Shown here piece after piece: positions 1-7,028 of a DNA stretch of 63,002 nt (the first letter of the stretch is position 1; every line of letters begins with the position of its first letter). The position numbers were made by a program, and so were the translations under genes. The stretch covers positions 1 to 63,002 of the forward strand of contig CABVAO010000004.1 of assembly GCA_902496335.1 (NCBI GenBank), given 5' to 3'. The notes below the pieces were generated by a model, which searched no databases, was not told the origin of the DNA, and saw only the letters and a list, made by a program, of their open reading frames with translations. Source of the DNA: an uncultured Collinsella sp. Lineage in GTDB: Bacteria > Actinomycetota > Coriobacteriia > Coriobacteriales > Coriobacteriaceae.

Positions 1-435
1 GCCGCCGGCTTGATCCACGACTGGGACAAGGTGCTTTCCGATGACGAGCTGGTCACGCGCGCTCTGCATTACGGCATTAAGATTGCCGGCTCTCCTTCTG
101 CCGCGACGCCGCTTTTGCATGGCCCTGTTGCCGCCTATGAGCTTCCGCAGCTTTTTCCCGAGCTGTCGCCGGCCGTTTTCCAGGCTGTCGACCGTCACAC
201 CGTGGGTGCCTGCGACATGACGCCGCTCGATATGGTGGTCTTTGTGGCCGATGCCATCGAGCCCAACCGTCATGGCGACTATGCCCATGCGCTGCGCAAG
301 ATGGTGGGGGAGTCGACGCTCGACGAGTTGTTCTTCTCCTGTTTTGCGCAGGGTTTGGTCTATGTGATTCAGTCCGGGCGCTATCTTTATCCCACGGCTA
401 TTTCGATTTACAACCATTACGCCCAGCTGCGCTAG
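1..435 (+). CDS. yqeK: YqeK-family HD-domain phosphohydrolase (5' end outside window)
   Basis: This is the C-terminal 144 residues of an HD-superfamily hydrolase; the frame is open through the window edge, so the start lies upstream. The second residue block reads A-G-L-I-H-D-W-D-K, which is the metal-binding HD motif with the conserved Lys of the YqeK family. Further metal or substrate motifs follow: HGPVAA, the VDRHTVG segment, and VADAIEPNR near the end. YqeK enzymes hydrolyse diadenosine tetraphosphate symmetrically and usually sit between nadD and rsfS; here rsfS follows 27 bases downstream, as expected. A TTG at position 10 would cut off the motif lead-in and is not the real start. Family call is firm; biochemical role is by family knowledge. 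Confidence 0.85.
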   Translation, partial: AAGLIHDWDKVLSDDELVTRALHYGIKIAGSPSAATPLLHGPVAAYELPQLFPELSPAVFQAVDRHTVGACDMTPLDMVVFVADAIEPNRHGDYAHALRKMVGESTLDELFFSCFAQGLVYVIQSGRYLYPTAISIYNHYAQLR

Positions 436-462
436 CTCGGGCTGTCTAGAAAGAGGTATTCC

Positions 463-918
463 ATGGCCGACGAGACCATGACCGACGAGCAGATTCTTGA
501 AGGTGTGGAGCACAAGAGCTTCGTCGCCACGTCCGACCGCACTGCCGCCTCGCTGTCCGCGAGCGGTGTCGCCGCCGAGGATGTCGCCCGCGCCGCCGCG
601 CAGGCCGCCTACGACAAGAAGGGCGAGGACGTTCAGGTGCTCGACCTGACCGAGCTTTCCGATGTGTGCGACTACTTTGTGCTTGCCACCGGTGCCAACA
701 ACCGCCAGGTCGATTCAATTGTCGACGAGATCGAGGAGAAGGTCGCCGAGGCTTGCGGCGAGCATCCGTTCTCCATCGAGGGCCGCGAGCAGAAGACTTG
801 GATGCTCATGGACTACGGTTCGGTTGTCGTCCACGTCTTCACTCCCGAAGCCCGCGACTTCTACCGCCTCGAGAAACTCTGGGGAGACGCCCCCCAGCTC
901 CCCCTCAATCTCCTCTAG
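463..918 (+). CDS. rsfS: Ribosomal silencing factor RsfS
   Basis: 151-residue protein of the RsfS/Iojap family, which binds ribosomal protein uL14 on the 50S subunit and blocks subunit joining in starvation. The family core runs from about residue 42 to the end (KKGEDVQVLDLTELSDVCDYF, then ATGANNRQV, FSIEG, W.LMDYGSVVVHVF and FYRLEKLW). The first 40 residues are an Ala/Ser-rich extension not present in short homologs. ATG at 463 follows an AAGAGG-like ribosome binding site. It is cotranscribed with yqeK. The TAG stop overlaps the first base of a REP copy (918-948), and a terminator hairpin follows at 960-1002. Confidence 0.93.
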   Translation: MADETMTDEQILEGVEHKSFVATSDRTAASLSASGVAAEDVARAAAQAAYDKKGEDVQVLDLTELSDVCDYFVLATGANNRQVDSIVDEIEEKVAEACGEHPFSIEGREQKTWMLMDYGSVVVHVFTPEARDFYRLEKLWGDAPQLPLNLL

Positions 919-948
919 TAGCTCATTTGAGACGGGGTTTAGCTACCC
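918..948 (+). repeat. REP family A, copy 1
   Basis: Begins at the last base of the rsfS stop codon. It starts GTAGCTC, carries the G-rich core GAGACGGGG and ends TTTAGCTACCC. The terminal GTAGCT and AGCTAC are reverse complements, so the unit can fold as a hairpin. Same family as copies at 1010, 1890, 1941 and 2027 around the RAYT gene. Confidence 0.8.
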
Positions 949-959
949 TCACGCATATC

Positions 960-1002
960 GCCGGGCAGTTGCGGTTTTCCGCAGCTACCCGGCTTTCTTT
1001 TT
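960..1002 (+). terminator. Rho-independent terminator after yqeK-rsfS
   Basis: Stem 960-974 pairs with 979-993 (GCCGGGCAGTTGCGG against CCGCAGCTACCCGGC, with two G-T wobbles) around a TTTT loop, and is followed by CTTTCTTTTT-like T-rich sequence. It lies between REP copies 1 and 2, so it separates rsfS from the RAYT. Confidence 0.75.
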
Positions 1003-1009
1003 GCCCAAA

Positions 1010-1042
1010 GTAGCTAATTTGGGACGGGGCTTTTTTAGCTAC
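1010..1042 (+). repeat. REP family A, copy 2
   Basis: The most symmetrical copy: GTAGCTAA at the left end and TTAGCTAC at the right end are perfect 8-base reverse complements, enclosing TTTGGGACGGGG and a T-run. It lies about 100 bases upstream of the RAYT start, in direct orientation. Confidence 0.85.
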
Positions 1043-1143
1043 TACCTACCGTTCGCCGATAGAAGCGAGTTGCGGTTCATTGCGTGATATTTAGCTTTCC
1101 GACTCGGGTAACGTATTTGTTATCTGTAGAGGAGGAGATGCGT

Positions 1144-1893
1144 ATGACTCGGACCGCGCGGGAAATCTCTGTTTACGGCTATTACCATGTCGTCCAAAAG
1201 GGCTGTGGTGGTCAGCTGATATTTGAGGATGCCGATGATCGGATATATTTGATTCGGTTGCTTGCCTCGAAATGCCGAAAATACGACGTCAATATCATTG
1301 CTTGGTGCCTTATGGACAACCATATTCACTTGTTGCTAGATGATGAACATGTTCACCTGAGCGATTGCATGCACTCTGTTACGACTGCATATGCGATGTA
1401 TTTCAACGCGAAAACCGGACGGAAGGGACCAGTTTTTCAGGATCGATTTAAGAGCGTGCCGATTCTTAACGATGATCAGCTGCTCAACTGTGTGAGATAT
1501 ATTCACGATAATCCTGCGAAAGCCAGGATTGGGACTGCTTCACTATATCGTTGGAGCAGTTTTAGCGAATATATGGGATACCCGGGTATTTGTATGACTG
1601 AATGTGTGCTAGGTTTGCTCGGAGATTCTCAGAGATTTTTTGCTTTCAGTACCTCGGGAGAACCGAATCGATATTGCTTCCGTGACGGCGCTCATGTGAG
1701 CGACATAGATGCACTGGAGTTTGCACAGGCTCTCCTTAAACCGTATGAGCCTCACCACCTTAAAGCTTTGCCTAAAGCCGTGCGCGACAACTACATCCGT
1801 ACGCTCAAAAACGAGGGCTTTTCGATAAAGCAGATCGTGCGCCTCACGGGCATCGGTCACTGCACGATTCAGAAGGTCAAGCTCGATCAGTAG
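1144..1893 (+). CDS. REP-associated tyrosine transposase (RAYT), HUH superfamily
   Basis: 249-residue single-strand HUH nuclease of the Y1 transposase/RAYT family, which nicks and joins REP hairpins. Conserved signature: YGYYHVVQKG near the start, WCLMDNHIHLLL with the HUH histidines at H60 and H62, TTAYAMYFN followed by GPVFQDRF, then YIHDNPAKA and YRWSS. The C-terminus carries an added helix-turn-helix (SIKQIVRLTGIGHCTIQ). ATG at 1144 is chosen because GGAGGA at 1131-1136 is 7 bases away and because the N-terminus then matches the second RAYT of the window; ATG 1138 and 1084 are alternatives. The gene is surrounded by five copies of one palindromic repeat, and its own TAG stop lies inside copy 3. 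Codon use is less GC-biased than the neighbours, consistent with acquisition. Confidence 0.9.
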   Translation: MTRTAREISVYGYYHVVQKGCGGQLIFEDADDRIYLIRLLASKCRKYDVNIIAWCLMDNHIHLLLDDEHVHLSDCMHSVTTAYAMYFNAKTGRKGPVFQDRFKSVPILNDDQLLNCVRYIHDNPAKARIGTASLYRWSSFSEYMGYPGICMTECVLGLLGDSQRFFAFSTSGEPNRYCFRDGAHVSDIDALEFAQALLKPYEPHHLKALPKAVRDNYIRTLKNEGFSIKQIVRLTGIGHCTIQKVKLDQ

Positions 1894-1912
1894 CTATTTG
1901 GGACAGAGTTTT
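1890..1912 (+). repeat. REP family A, copy 3 (degenerate)
   Basis: GTAGCTATTTGGGACAGAG followed by TTTT; the right-hand AGCTAC arm is missing, so this copy cannot form the full hairpin. Its TAG supplies the stop codon of the RAYT (1891-1893). Confidence 0.65.
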
Positions 1913-1940
1913 GTTGCGGCGGGCAAACCGGACATCCGGG

Positions 1941-1975
1941 GTAGTCAATTTGGGACGGGGCTATTTTAGCTACCC
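1941..1975 (+). repeat. REP family A, copy 4 (left arm of inverted pair)
   Basis: 35-base unit: GTAGTCAATTTGGGACGGGG, then CTATTTTAGCTACCC. It is the exact reverse complement of 2027-2061, 51 bases away, forming a BIME-like inverted pair between the convergent RAYT and dinB. Confidence 0.9.
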
Positions 1976-2026
1976 TTTGGCTGACGGTGAATGAATTAGG
2001 CCGAATGAATCTCAACCGATATATAG

Positions 2027-2061
2027 GGGTAGCTAAAATAGCCCCGTCCCAAATTGACTAC
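2027..2061 (-). repeat. REP family A, copy 5 (right arm of inverted pair)
   Basis: Perfect 35-base reverse complement of copy 4. Located 47 bases beyond the dinB stop codon. As RNA the pair could form one long 35-bp stem, so it may also act as a terminator or 3'-end stabiliser for both convergent transcripts. Confidence 0.9.
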
Positions 2062-2108
2062 CAATGCCGTGTCGGGCGGAAGGCAGCAACCCCCCCGTCC
2101 AAAAAAGA

Positions 2109-3362
2109 CTAGTTATTGAAGCGGGATTGGCGGCCGAAGGATAGGGCGGTGTCGCCGAACTTGTCTCGGACGGCGTCGATGGCGACGGAGAGGTCGCGGC
2201 GGTCGCTGGATTGGGCTCCGCGGTCATCGATCTCGCAGAACAGGTCGGTCTGGATGCCGCCTTGGTGGTCGAAGTCGCTCATGCCGATGCCCGCTAAGCG
2301 AACATGCATGCCTTCCTGCCAGATGTTGTCGAGCAGTTCGAGTGCAACCGCCACGAAGATGTTCTCATCGTCGGTCGGATGAGGCAGCCGGCGCTGTGCC
2401 GTACGCCCGCTGCCATACGAATACTTAAGCTTGAGCGTTACCGTGGCACCCGTCAGCCCCTGACGGCGCAGGCGGCGTCCCACTGACTCTCCCAACAGCG
2501 CAATTGCCGCCTCAATATCCCCACGCTCAGTCAGATCTTTAGCAAAGGTGCGTTCATTGCTGACCGACTTGACCTCTCGCTCTTCATCGAGGCTCGTGAC
2601 TTCGGAGATTTCGAGTCCCAGCGCACGCTGGCGCATGCGTTCGCCGTTGACGCCAAAAATAGAGGCCAGTGTGGACTCAGGCGCGCGCGAAAGCTCGCCG
2701 AGGGTGTAGATGCGCATGCGGAGCAGTCGCTCCTCGGCCGAGCGCCCTATGCCGCTCATGGCAGATACCGGCAGCGCGGCCAAAAAGCGCTGCTCGGTTC
2801 CGGGGCGCACGATGGTCAGCCCAAACGGCTTGTCCCGCTCGCTTGCGATCTTTGCGACCGTCTTGTTGCAGCCCACGCCAATGGAGCACGTCACTCCCAG
2901 CGCTGCCACGCGGTCGCTTATACGCCGCGCAACCAGCAGCGGGTCTTCGGGCGCAAAGCGACCCGGTGTGATATCGATAAAGGCTTCGTCGATGGATACG
3001 CGCTCAACGCGCGGCGTCTCCTCGGCAAGAATCGCCATGACCTGCGCGCTCACCTCGCGGTAGCGATCAAAGTGCCCGTGCGTCCAAATGGCTTGCGGGC
3101 ACAAGCGCCGCGCCTCGGCCGAGGCCATGGCAGAGTGCACGCCAAAGCGACGTGCCTCATACGAACACGTAGACACGACGCCACGCGAATCGGCGTCTCC
3201 GCCCACGATGAGCGGCTTGCCGCGCCACTCGGGATGATCGAGCATCTCCACGCTCGCAAAAAACGCATCAAGGTCCATCAGACCCACCGCCGGGCCCGTC
3301 CAGGGAGGCGGTGTGACGCCCATGGCATCCTCATAACCGTATGTATGTTCGCGTCTTTCCAT
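2109..3362 (-). CDS. dinB: DNA polymerase IV (Y family, translesion)
   Basis: 417-residue Y-family polymerase for error-prone lesion bypass. Visible motifs: LMDLDAFFASVE with metal ligand D30 and the steric-gate Phe pair, the palm signature SIDEAF at about 123-128 with the catalytic Asp-Glu, and the thumb HhH (ALPVSAMSGIGRSAEERL). QTDLF at 371-375 is a canonical QxxLF beta-clamp-binding motif followed by a short C-terminal tail. Start is uncertain: ATG at 3362 lies 6 bases after a TATACT -10-like box, which would make it leaderless, while ATG at 3323 (residue 14) has GAGGA just upstream; the conserved fold begins at about residue 25, so either works. It is transcribed against its neighbours. 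No clear LexA palindrome was seen. Confidence 0.93.
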   Translation of the reverse strand: MERREHTYGYEDAMGVTPPPWTGPAVGLMDLDAFFASVEMLDHPEWRGKPLIVGGDADSRGVVSTCSYEARRFGVHSAMASAEARRLCPQAIWTHGHFDRYREVSAQVMAILAEETPRVERVSIDEAFIDITPGRFAPEDPLLVARRISDRVAALGVTCSIGVGCNKTVAKIASERDKPFGLTIVRPGTEQRFLAALPVSAMSGIGRSAEERLLRMRIYTLGELSRAPESTLASIFGVNGERMRQRALGLEISEVTSLDEEREVKSVSNERTFAKDLTERGDIEAAIALLGESVGRRLRRQGLTGATVTLKLKYSYGSGRTAQRRLPHPTDDENIFVAVALELLDNIWQEGMHVRLAGIGMSDFDHQGGIQTDLFCEIDDRGAQSSDRRDLSVAIDAVRDKFGDTALSFGRQSRFNN

Positions 3363-3368
3363 GTCATG

Positions 3369-3374
3369 AGTATA
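3369..3374 (-). promoter_or_regulatory. Candidate dinB -10 box
   Basis: TATACT on the minus strand, 6 bases before the ATG at 3362. No convincing -35 hexamer at 16-18 bases. If real, transcription would begin at or next to the start codon. Confidence 0.4.
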
Positions 3375-3406
3375 CCGCGCAGCTCATGTGGGGTGCGTGT
3401 ATGTGC

Positions 3407-3507
3407 TTGCAAATCCCGAATTCTTGTCTAAGATATGGATTTGCCCTCGACTACACCGAAGAAGTTGGTCTCACGGACTTCACCTGCCCGCGTCGATGGC
3501 GTATTAT
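3407..3507 (+). promoter_or_regulatory. Promoter region of the rpsP operon
   Basis: Two candidates: TTGCAA (3407-3412), 16-base spacer, TAAGAT (3429-3434); and TTCACC (3479-3484), 17-base spacer, TATTAT (3502-3507). The second would give a leader of about 50 bases before the rpsP TTG. The rest of the 200-base dinB-rpsP gap shows nothing else. Confidence 0.45.
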
Positions 3508-3563
3508 GTTCAACTGTTTGTTTGTAGTTGCAGCCTAAAGCTGCTTGGTTGGAGGAGTTTCCT

Positions 3564-3905
3564 TTGGCAGTCAAGATTCGCCTTGCTCGTCACGGCGCTA
3601 AGAAGCGTCCGTACTACCGTGTCGTCGTCGCCGATTCCCGCGCCCCGCGTGACGGTCGTATCATCGAGGAGGTTGGCCGCTACAACCCGATGACCGCCCC
3701 CAAGACCATCAACCTCGACCTCGAGAAGATCGCCGACTGGCAGTCCAAGGGCGCTCAGCTCACCGACGCCGTCGCCGCTCTGGTCAAGGCCGCCAACGAG
3801 GGCGAGAAGACCGAGACCGTCGTCAAGAAGTCCAAGAAGCAGCTCGCCAAAGAGGCCGAGGCCGCTAAGGCTGCCGCTGAGGCCGCTGAGGGCGCCGAGG
3901 AGTAA
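3564..3905 (+). CDS. rpsP: 30S ribosomal protein bS16
   Basis: 113 residues; the S16 core AVKIRLARHGAKKRPYYRVV, DSRAPRDGR, IEEVGRYNP and the DW.SKGAQ segment are all present. TTG at 3564 is the start because GGAGGA (3551-3556) is 7 bases away and the protein then begins MAVKIRL like the family; an in-frame TTG at 3528 has no such site. A C-terminal tail from about residue 80 is Lys/Ala/Glu-rich and low complexity. First gene of rpsP-khpA-rimM-trmD, the usual actinobacterial order; rplS is separated here and appears at 13.2 kb. Confidence 0.95.
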   Translation: MAVKIRLARHGAKKRPYYRVVVADSRAPRDGRIIEEVGRYNPMTAPKTINLDLEKIADWQSKGAQLTDAVAALVKAANEGEKTETVVKKSKKQLAKEAEAAKAAAEAAEGAEE

Positions 3906-3908
3906 ATC

Positions 3909-4193
3909 GTGCCTGAGGTTGACGCTGCACAGCTCGAGGGTGAGGCAATGCTCTCAGATCGCATCGCCGATCTCGTCGAATATCTCGTTGTTCAGATCGT
4001 CGACGACCCGGATTCCGTGAGCCTTGAGGTCATCGATGGTGACGACGCCTCTACGATTGAGGTTTCGGTCGCCGAGGATGACGTCGCTAAGGTCATCGGC
4101 CGTCGTGGCCGTACCATCAAGGCCATTCGCACGCTCGCCCGTGCACTGGCCGCTCGCCTCGACACTGCTGTCGAGGTAGAGGTTCTGGGCTAG
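3909..4193 (+). CDS. khpA: KH-domain RNA-binding protein KhpA
   Basis: Small single-KH protein; the G-x-x-G loop is visible in KVIGRRGRTIKAIR. KhpA pairs with KhpB/Jag in Gram-positives to bind RNA and influence cell-size control and translation; it is characteristically encoded between rpsP and rimM, as here. The GTG at 3909 gives 94 residues, 3 bases after the rpsP stop; ATG at 3948 (81 residues, with GAGGG at 3936-3940) gives a protein starting MLSDRIADLVEYLVV, which fits the family length better. The start is therefore undecided. Confidence 0.9.
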   Translation: MPEVDAAQLEGEAMLSDRIADLVEYLVVQIVDDPDSVSLEVIDGDDASTIEVSVAEDDVAKVIGRRGRTIKAIRTLARALAARLDTAVEVEVLG

Positions 4194-4197
4194 GACC

Positions 4198-4719
4198 TTG
4201 AGGTCCCAGTACAAAAACATCGCCCGTGTGGTCAAGCCGCACGGAAGGAAGGGGGAGGTCCTCGCGCAGCCGCTGCGGGGACTTCCTTCTGTATTAGAGC
4301 CGGGTATGCGCGTCGCCCTGACGCCGCCGGCGCTCAAGCGCGACCGCTTTTGCACGGTCGTGTCCGTCACCGATACGGGCGATGGCGATCTGGTCTCGTT
4401 TGAGGGCATTGACGACTTGACGGCCGCCGAGGGTATCACGGGATGCTACGTGCTGGCAAATCGTGACGATTTTGAGCTCGATTCGCTCGACGCTGCCTAT
4501 ACCGACCTGATGGGTCGCGAGGTGGTCGACGAGCGCTTCGGTTCGCTCGGCACGATCGTCGAGATCATGTCGACGCCCGCTAACGATGTTTGGGTTGTCG
4601 AGGGTGATCGGTACGGCGAGGTACTGATTCCCGTGATCGAGCAGGTTGTGCTCGATCTTCCCGACAAAGGAACAATTTCCGTCCACGTTATGGACGGCCT
4701 GATCGATATGGACAAGTAG
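4198..4719 (+). CDS. rimM: Ribosome maturation factor RimM
   Basis: 173 residues. N-terminal beta-barrel begins IARVVKPHGRKGEVLAQPL, the RimM signature; the C-terminal PRC-barrel includes GTIVEIMSTPANDVWVV and VLIPVIEQVV.D. RimM binds uS19 and helps mature the 30S head. TTG start at 4198, 4 bases after the khpA stop, with AGGACC-type weak pairing, suggesting translational coupling. Lies directly before trmD, its normal partner. Confidence 0.93.
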   Translation: MRSQYKNIARVVKPHGRKGEVLAQPLRGLPSVLEPGMRVALTPPALKRDRFCTVVSVTDTGDGDLVSFEGIDDLTAAEGITGCYVLANRDDFELDSLDAAYTDLMGREVVDERFGSLGTIVEIMSTPANDVWVVEGDRYGEVLIPVIEQVVLDLPDKGTISVHVMDGLIDMDK

Positions 4720-4729
4720 GGAGGACAAC

Positions 4730-5488
4730 ATGCTGATCGAGACCCTTTCGGTCTTTCCCGAGATGTTTGAGCCCGTCATGTCCACATCGATCTTGGGCCG
4801 CGCCCGCAAGGCCGGCCTTTTTGATTTTAAGGCGTATAACCTGCGCGACTGGACGCACGACCGCCATCGTACCGTCGATGACGAGCCGTACGGCGGCGGG
4901 CAGGGCATGCTCATGAAGGTCGAGCCTATCGCAGAGGCCATCGAGGCCATTAGCGCAGAGGGTCCCAAGCCTACTGTGGTGTTCTTTACCCCCTGTGGCG
5001 AGCCCTTTACGCAGCATGTGGCCGAGCGCCTGCTCAAAAGTGAGCGCCTGCTGTTTGTGTGCAGCCGCTACGAGGGCGTCGACGAGCGTGCGTATGCGTA
5101 TGCCGATGAGCGTCTGTCGATCGGCGACTACGTACTTACGGGCGGCGAACTTCCCGCTATGGTCGTTGCCGATGCCGTCGTACGCCTGATTCCCGGCGCC
5201 CTTGGTGACGAGATGAGCAACGTCGACGAGTCGTTCTCGACCGCCGAGGACGGAGGCCTGCTCGAGTACGCGCAGTTCACCCGTCCTGCCGAGTTCAACG
5301 GCGAGGGCGTGCCGCCGGTGCTTGTGAGCGGCGATCACGCCAAGGTCGATGCCTGGCGTCGCAAGAACGCCATCGAGCGCACCTGCCGCTGGCGTCCCGA
5401 TCTGATCGAGACGGCGCGGCTCACGCCCGAGGAGCGTGCGTACGCGCAGGAGATTTTGGACGCTTCGTATTCGCAGAGCGAGGAGTGA
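4730..5488 (+). CDS. trmD: tRNA (guanine-N1)-methyltransferase (m1G37)
   Basis: 252 residues. Methylates G37 next to the anticodon to prevent +1 frameshifting. SPOUT trefoil-knot signatures are clear: DDEPYGGGQGM near residue 55, then SRYEGVDERAYAYADERLSIGDYVLTGGELPAM, the SAM-binding knot. ATG at 4730 with GGGAGG upstream. It ends four bases before the lepB start. Confidence 0.96.
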   Translation: MLIETLSVFPEMFEPVMSTSILGRARKAGLFDFKAYNLRDWTHDRHRTVDDEPYGGGQGMLMKVEPIAEAIEAISAEGPKPTVVFFTPCGEPFTQHVAERLLKSERLLFVCSRYEGVDERAYAYADERLSIGDYVLTGGELPAMVVADAVVRLIPGALGDEMSNVDESFSTAEDGGLLEYAQFTRPAEFNGEGVPPVLVSGDHAKVDAWRRKNAIERTCRWRPDLIETARLTPEERAYAQEILDASYSQSEE

Positions 5489-5490
5489 GA

Positions 5491-6054
5491 ATGGTTCCTA
5501 CGCAACATTCCGCGTTGAGGGGCGCTTTTGAGTGGATCGTGGTCATCGCGATCGCGCTCGTGGCCACCTTCTTGATTCGCTCGTTTGTGGTCGAGCCCTT
5601 TGTGGTGCCCACCGGCTCTATGGAGGACACAATCGAGATTGGCGACCAGATCCTGGCGCAAAAGGTGAGCCTCGAGCTCGGTCAGCCCGTCAAGCAGGGC
5701 GATATCGTGGTGTTTCACAACCCCGATGGCACCTCCGAGCATGATGTTCTTGTCAAGCGCGTTATTGCCACGGCCGGCCAGACGGTCGACCTGCAGGATG
5801 GCAAGGTGGTCGTTGACGGCCAAGCGCTCGACGAGGACTATACGACGGGCATGAGCTGGCCGCTTTCGGTCCAAGCGCCCGGTGCTCAGGTAAGCTATCC
5901 CTACACCGTCCCCGACGGGTGTGTGTGGGTGATGGGCGACAACCGAGAGAACTCAGCCGACTCCCGCTATTTTGGGCCGGTCGACCGCTCCGATTTAATG
6001 GCCGTGGCACTCGTTCGCTACTGGCCGCTCAACCGCATCGGCGCTATCGACTAA
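5491..6054 (+). CDS. lepB: Type I signal peptidase
   Basis: 187 residues with one N-terminal membrane helix (about 14-34), then the extracytoplasmic catalytic domain. The Ser/Lys dyad is visible: S43 in PTGSMEDT and K89 in DVLVKRVIA; the box VMGDNRENSADSR.FG is intact. It cleaves signal peptides of exported proteins. ATG 5491 is preferred over a GTG at 5485 because GAGGAG lies at 5480-5485. It closes the rpsP operon; placement of lepB after trmD is typical of Gram-positives. Confidence 0.95.
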   Translation: MVPTQHSALRGAFEWIVVIAIALVATFLIRSFVVEPFVVPTGSMEDTIEIGDQILAQKVSLELGQPVKQGDIVVFHNPDGTSEHDVLVKRVIATAGQTVDLQDGKVVVDGQALDEDYTTGMSWPLSVQAPGAQVSYPYTVPDGCVWVMGDNRENSADSRYFGPVDRSDLMAVALVRYWPLNRIGAID

Positions 6055-6061
6055 AAACCGC

Positions 6062-6067
6062 TATAGT
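6062..6067 (+). promoter_or_regulatory. Candidate -10 box upstream of glyQ
   Basis: TATAGT within the 59-base lepB-glyQ gap, about 46 bases before the glyQ ATG. No good -35 found, so weakly supported. The gap is far too short for a T-box leader. Confidence 0.35.
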
Positions 6068-6113
6068 ACAGTACCTAACCGTGTAATCGTTTCGACGAGG
6101 GGATATTAGAGGC

Positions 6114-7025
6114 ATGAACGCTTCATCGCTTTCCTTCCAAGACATCATCCTGCGCCTCCAGCAGTACTGGGGCGAGCAGGGCTGCGTCATTATGCAGCCC
6201 TATGACTCCGAGGTCGGTGCCGGTACCTTCCATACCGCGACCACGCTGCGCTCGCTCGGTCCCGCCGAGTGGCGCACCTGCTATGCGCAGCCCTGCCGCC
6301 GTCCTGCCGACGGCCGCTACGGCGAAAACCCCAACCGCATGCAGCACTACTATCAGTTCCAGGTGCTCATTAAGCCGTCGCCGGTAAACGCCCAGGAGCT
6401 TTACCTGGGGTCTCTTGCCGCTATCGGCCTGGACCCCAACGACCATGACGTCCGCTTTGTCGAGGACGACTGGGAGAGCCCGACCCTTGGCGCCTGGGGC
6501 CTTGGCTGGGAGGTCTGGCTCAATGGCATGGAGGTCACGCAGTTTACGTACTTCCAGCAGGTGGGCGGCATCGAGGTCGACCCCGTGCCCGTCGAGATCA
6601 CCTATGGCCTGGAGCGTATCGCCATGTACGCCCAGGGCGTCAACTCGGTCTACGACCTGGTGTGGAGCTACCTGCCCGACGGCACGCCCATGACCTATGG
6701 TGACGTGTTCCTCGAGAACGAGCGCGAGTTCAGCGCCTACAACTTTGAGGTTGCCAACGTCGAGATGATGCGTCAGAAGTTTGACGACTACGAGGCCGAG
6801 TGCCACTCCTGTCTGGAGCGCAAGCTGCCGCTGCCGGCGTACGACTGCGTCATGAAGTGCAGCCACGCCTTCAACCTGCTCGATGCCCGTGGCGCGCTGT
6901 CCGCGGTCGAGCGTGCCAACTACATCCTGCGCGTCCGCGCCGTCGCCAAGGCGTGCTGCGAGGCCTACATGGCCGAGGTCGCCGGAGTCAACGAGAATGC
7001 CGACCAGGAAGGCGAGGTGGCGTAA
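6114..7025 (+). CDS. glyQ: Glycyl-tRNA synthetase alpha chain
   Basis: 303 residues, the usual length for the alpha subunit of the bacterial alpha2beta2 enzyme, carrying the class II catalytic core. Opening LSFQDIILRLQQYW, then GCVIMQPYDSEVGAGTF, YVQPCRRP-type motif (YAQPCRRPADGRYGENPNR) and GLERIAMYAQG are all characteristic. ATG 6114 with an AGAGG site close by. Overlaps nothing and is followed by glyS after 3 bases, so both subunits are made from one transcript. Confidence 0.97.
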   Translation: MNASSLSFQDIILRLQQYWGEQGCVIMQPYDSEVGAGTFHTATTLRSLGPAEWRTCYAQPCRRPADGRYGENPNRMQHYYQFQVLIKPSPVNAQELYLGSLAAIGLDPNDHDVRFVEDDWESPTLGAWGLGWEVWLNGMEVTQFTYFQQVGGIEVDPVPVEITYGLERIAMYAQGVNSVYDLVWSYLPDGTPMTYGDVFLENEREFSAYNFEVANVEMMRQKFDDYEAECHSCLERKLPLPAYDCVMKCSHAFNLLDARGALSAVERANYILRVRAVAKACCEAYMAEVAGVNENADQEGEVA

Positions 7026-7028
7026 GCC

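Noticed and set aside
3340..3380. LexA/SOS box upstream of dinB
   Set aside because: CGAACATACATACGG resembles half of a CGAAC-N4-GTTCG operator, but the second half does not match.
6055..6113. T-box leader for glyQS
   Set aside because: The gap is 59 bases, too short for a specifier stem and antiterminator, and no T-box sequence is visible.
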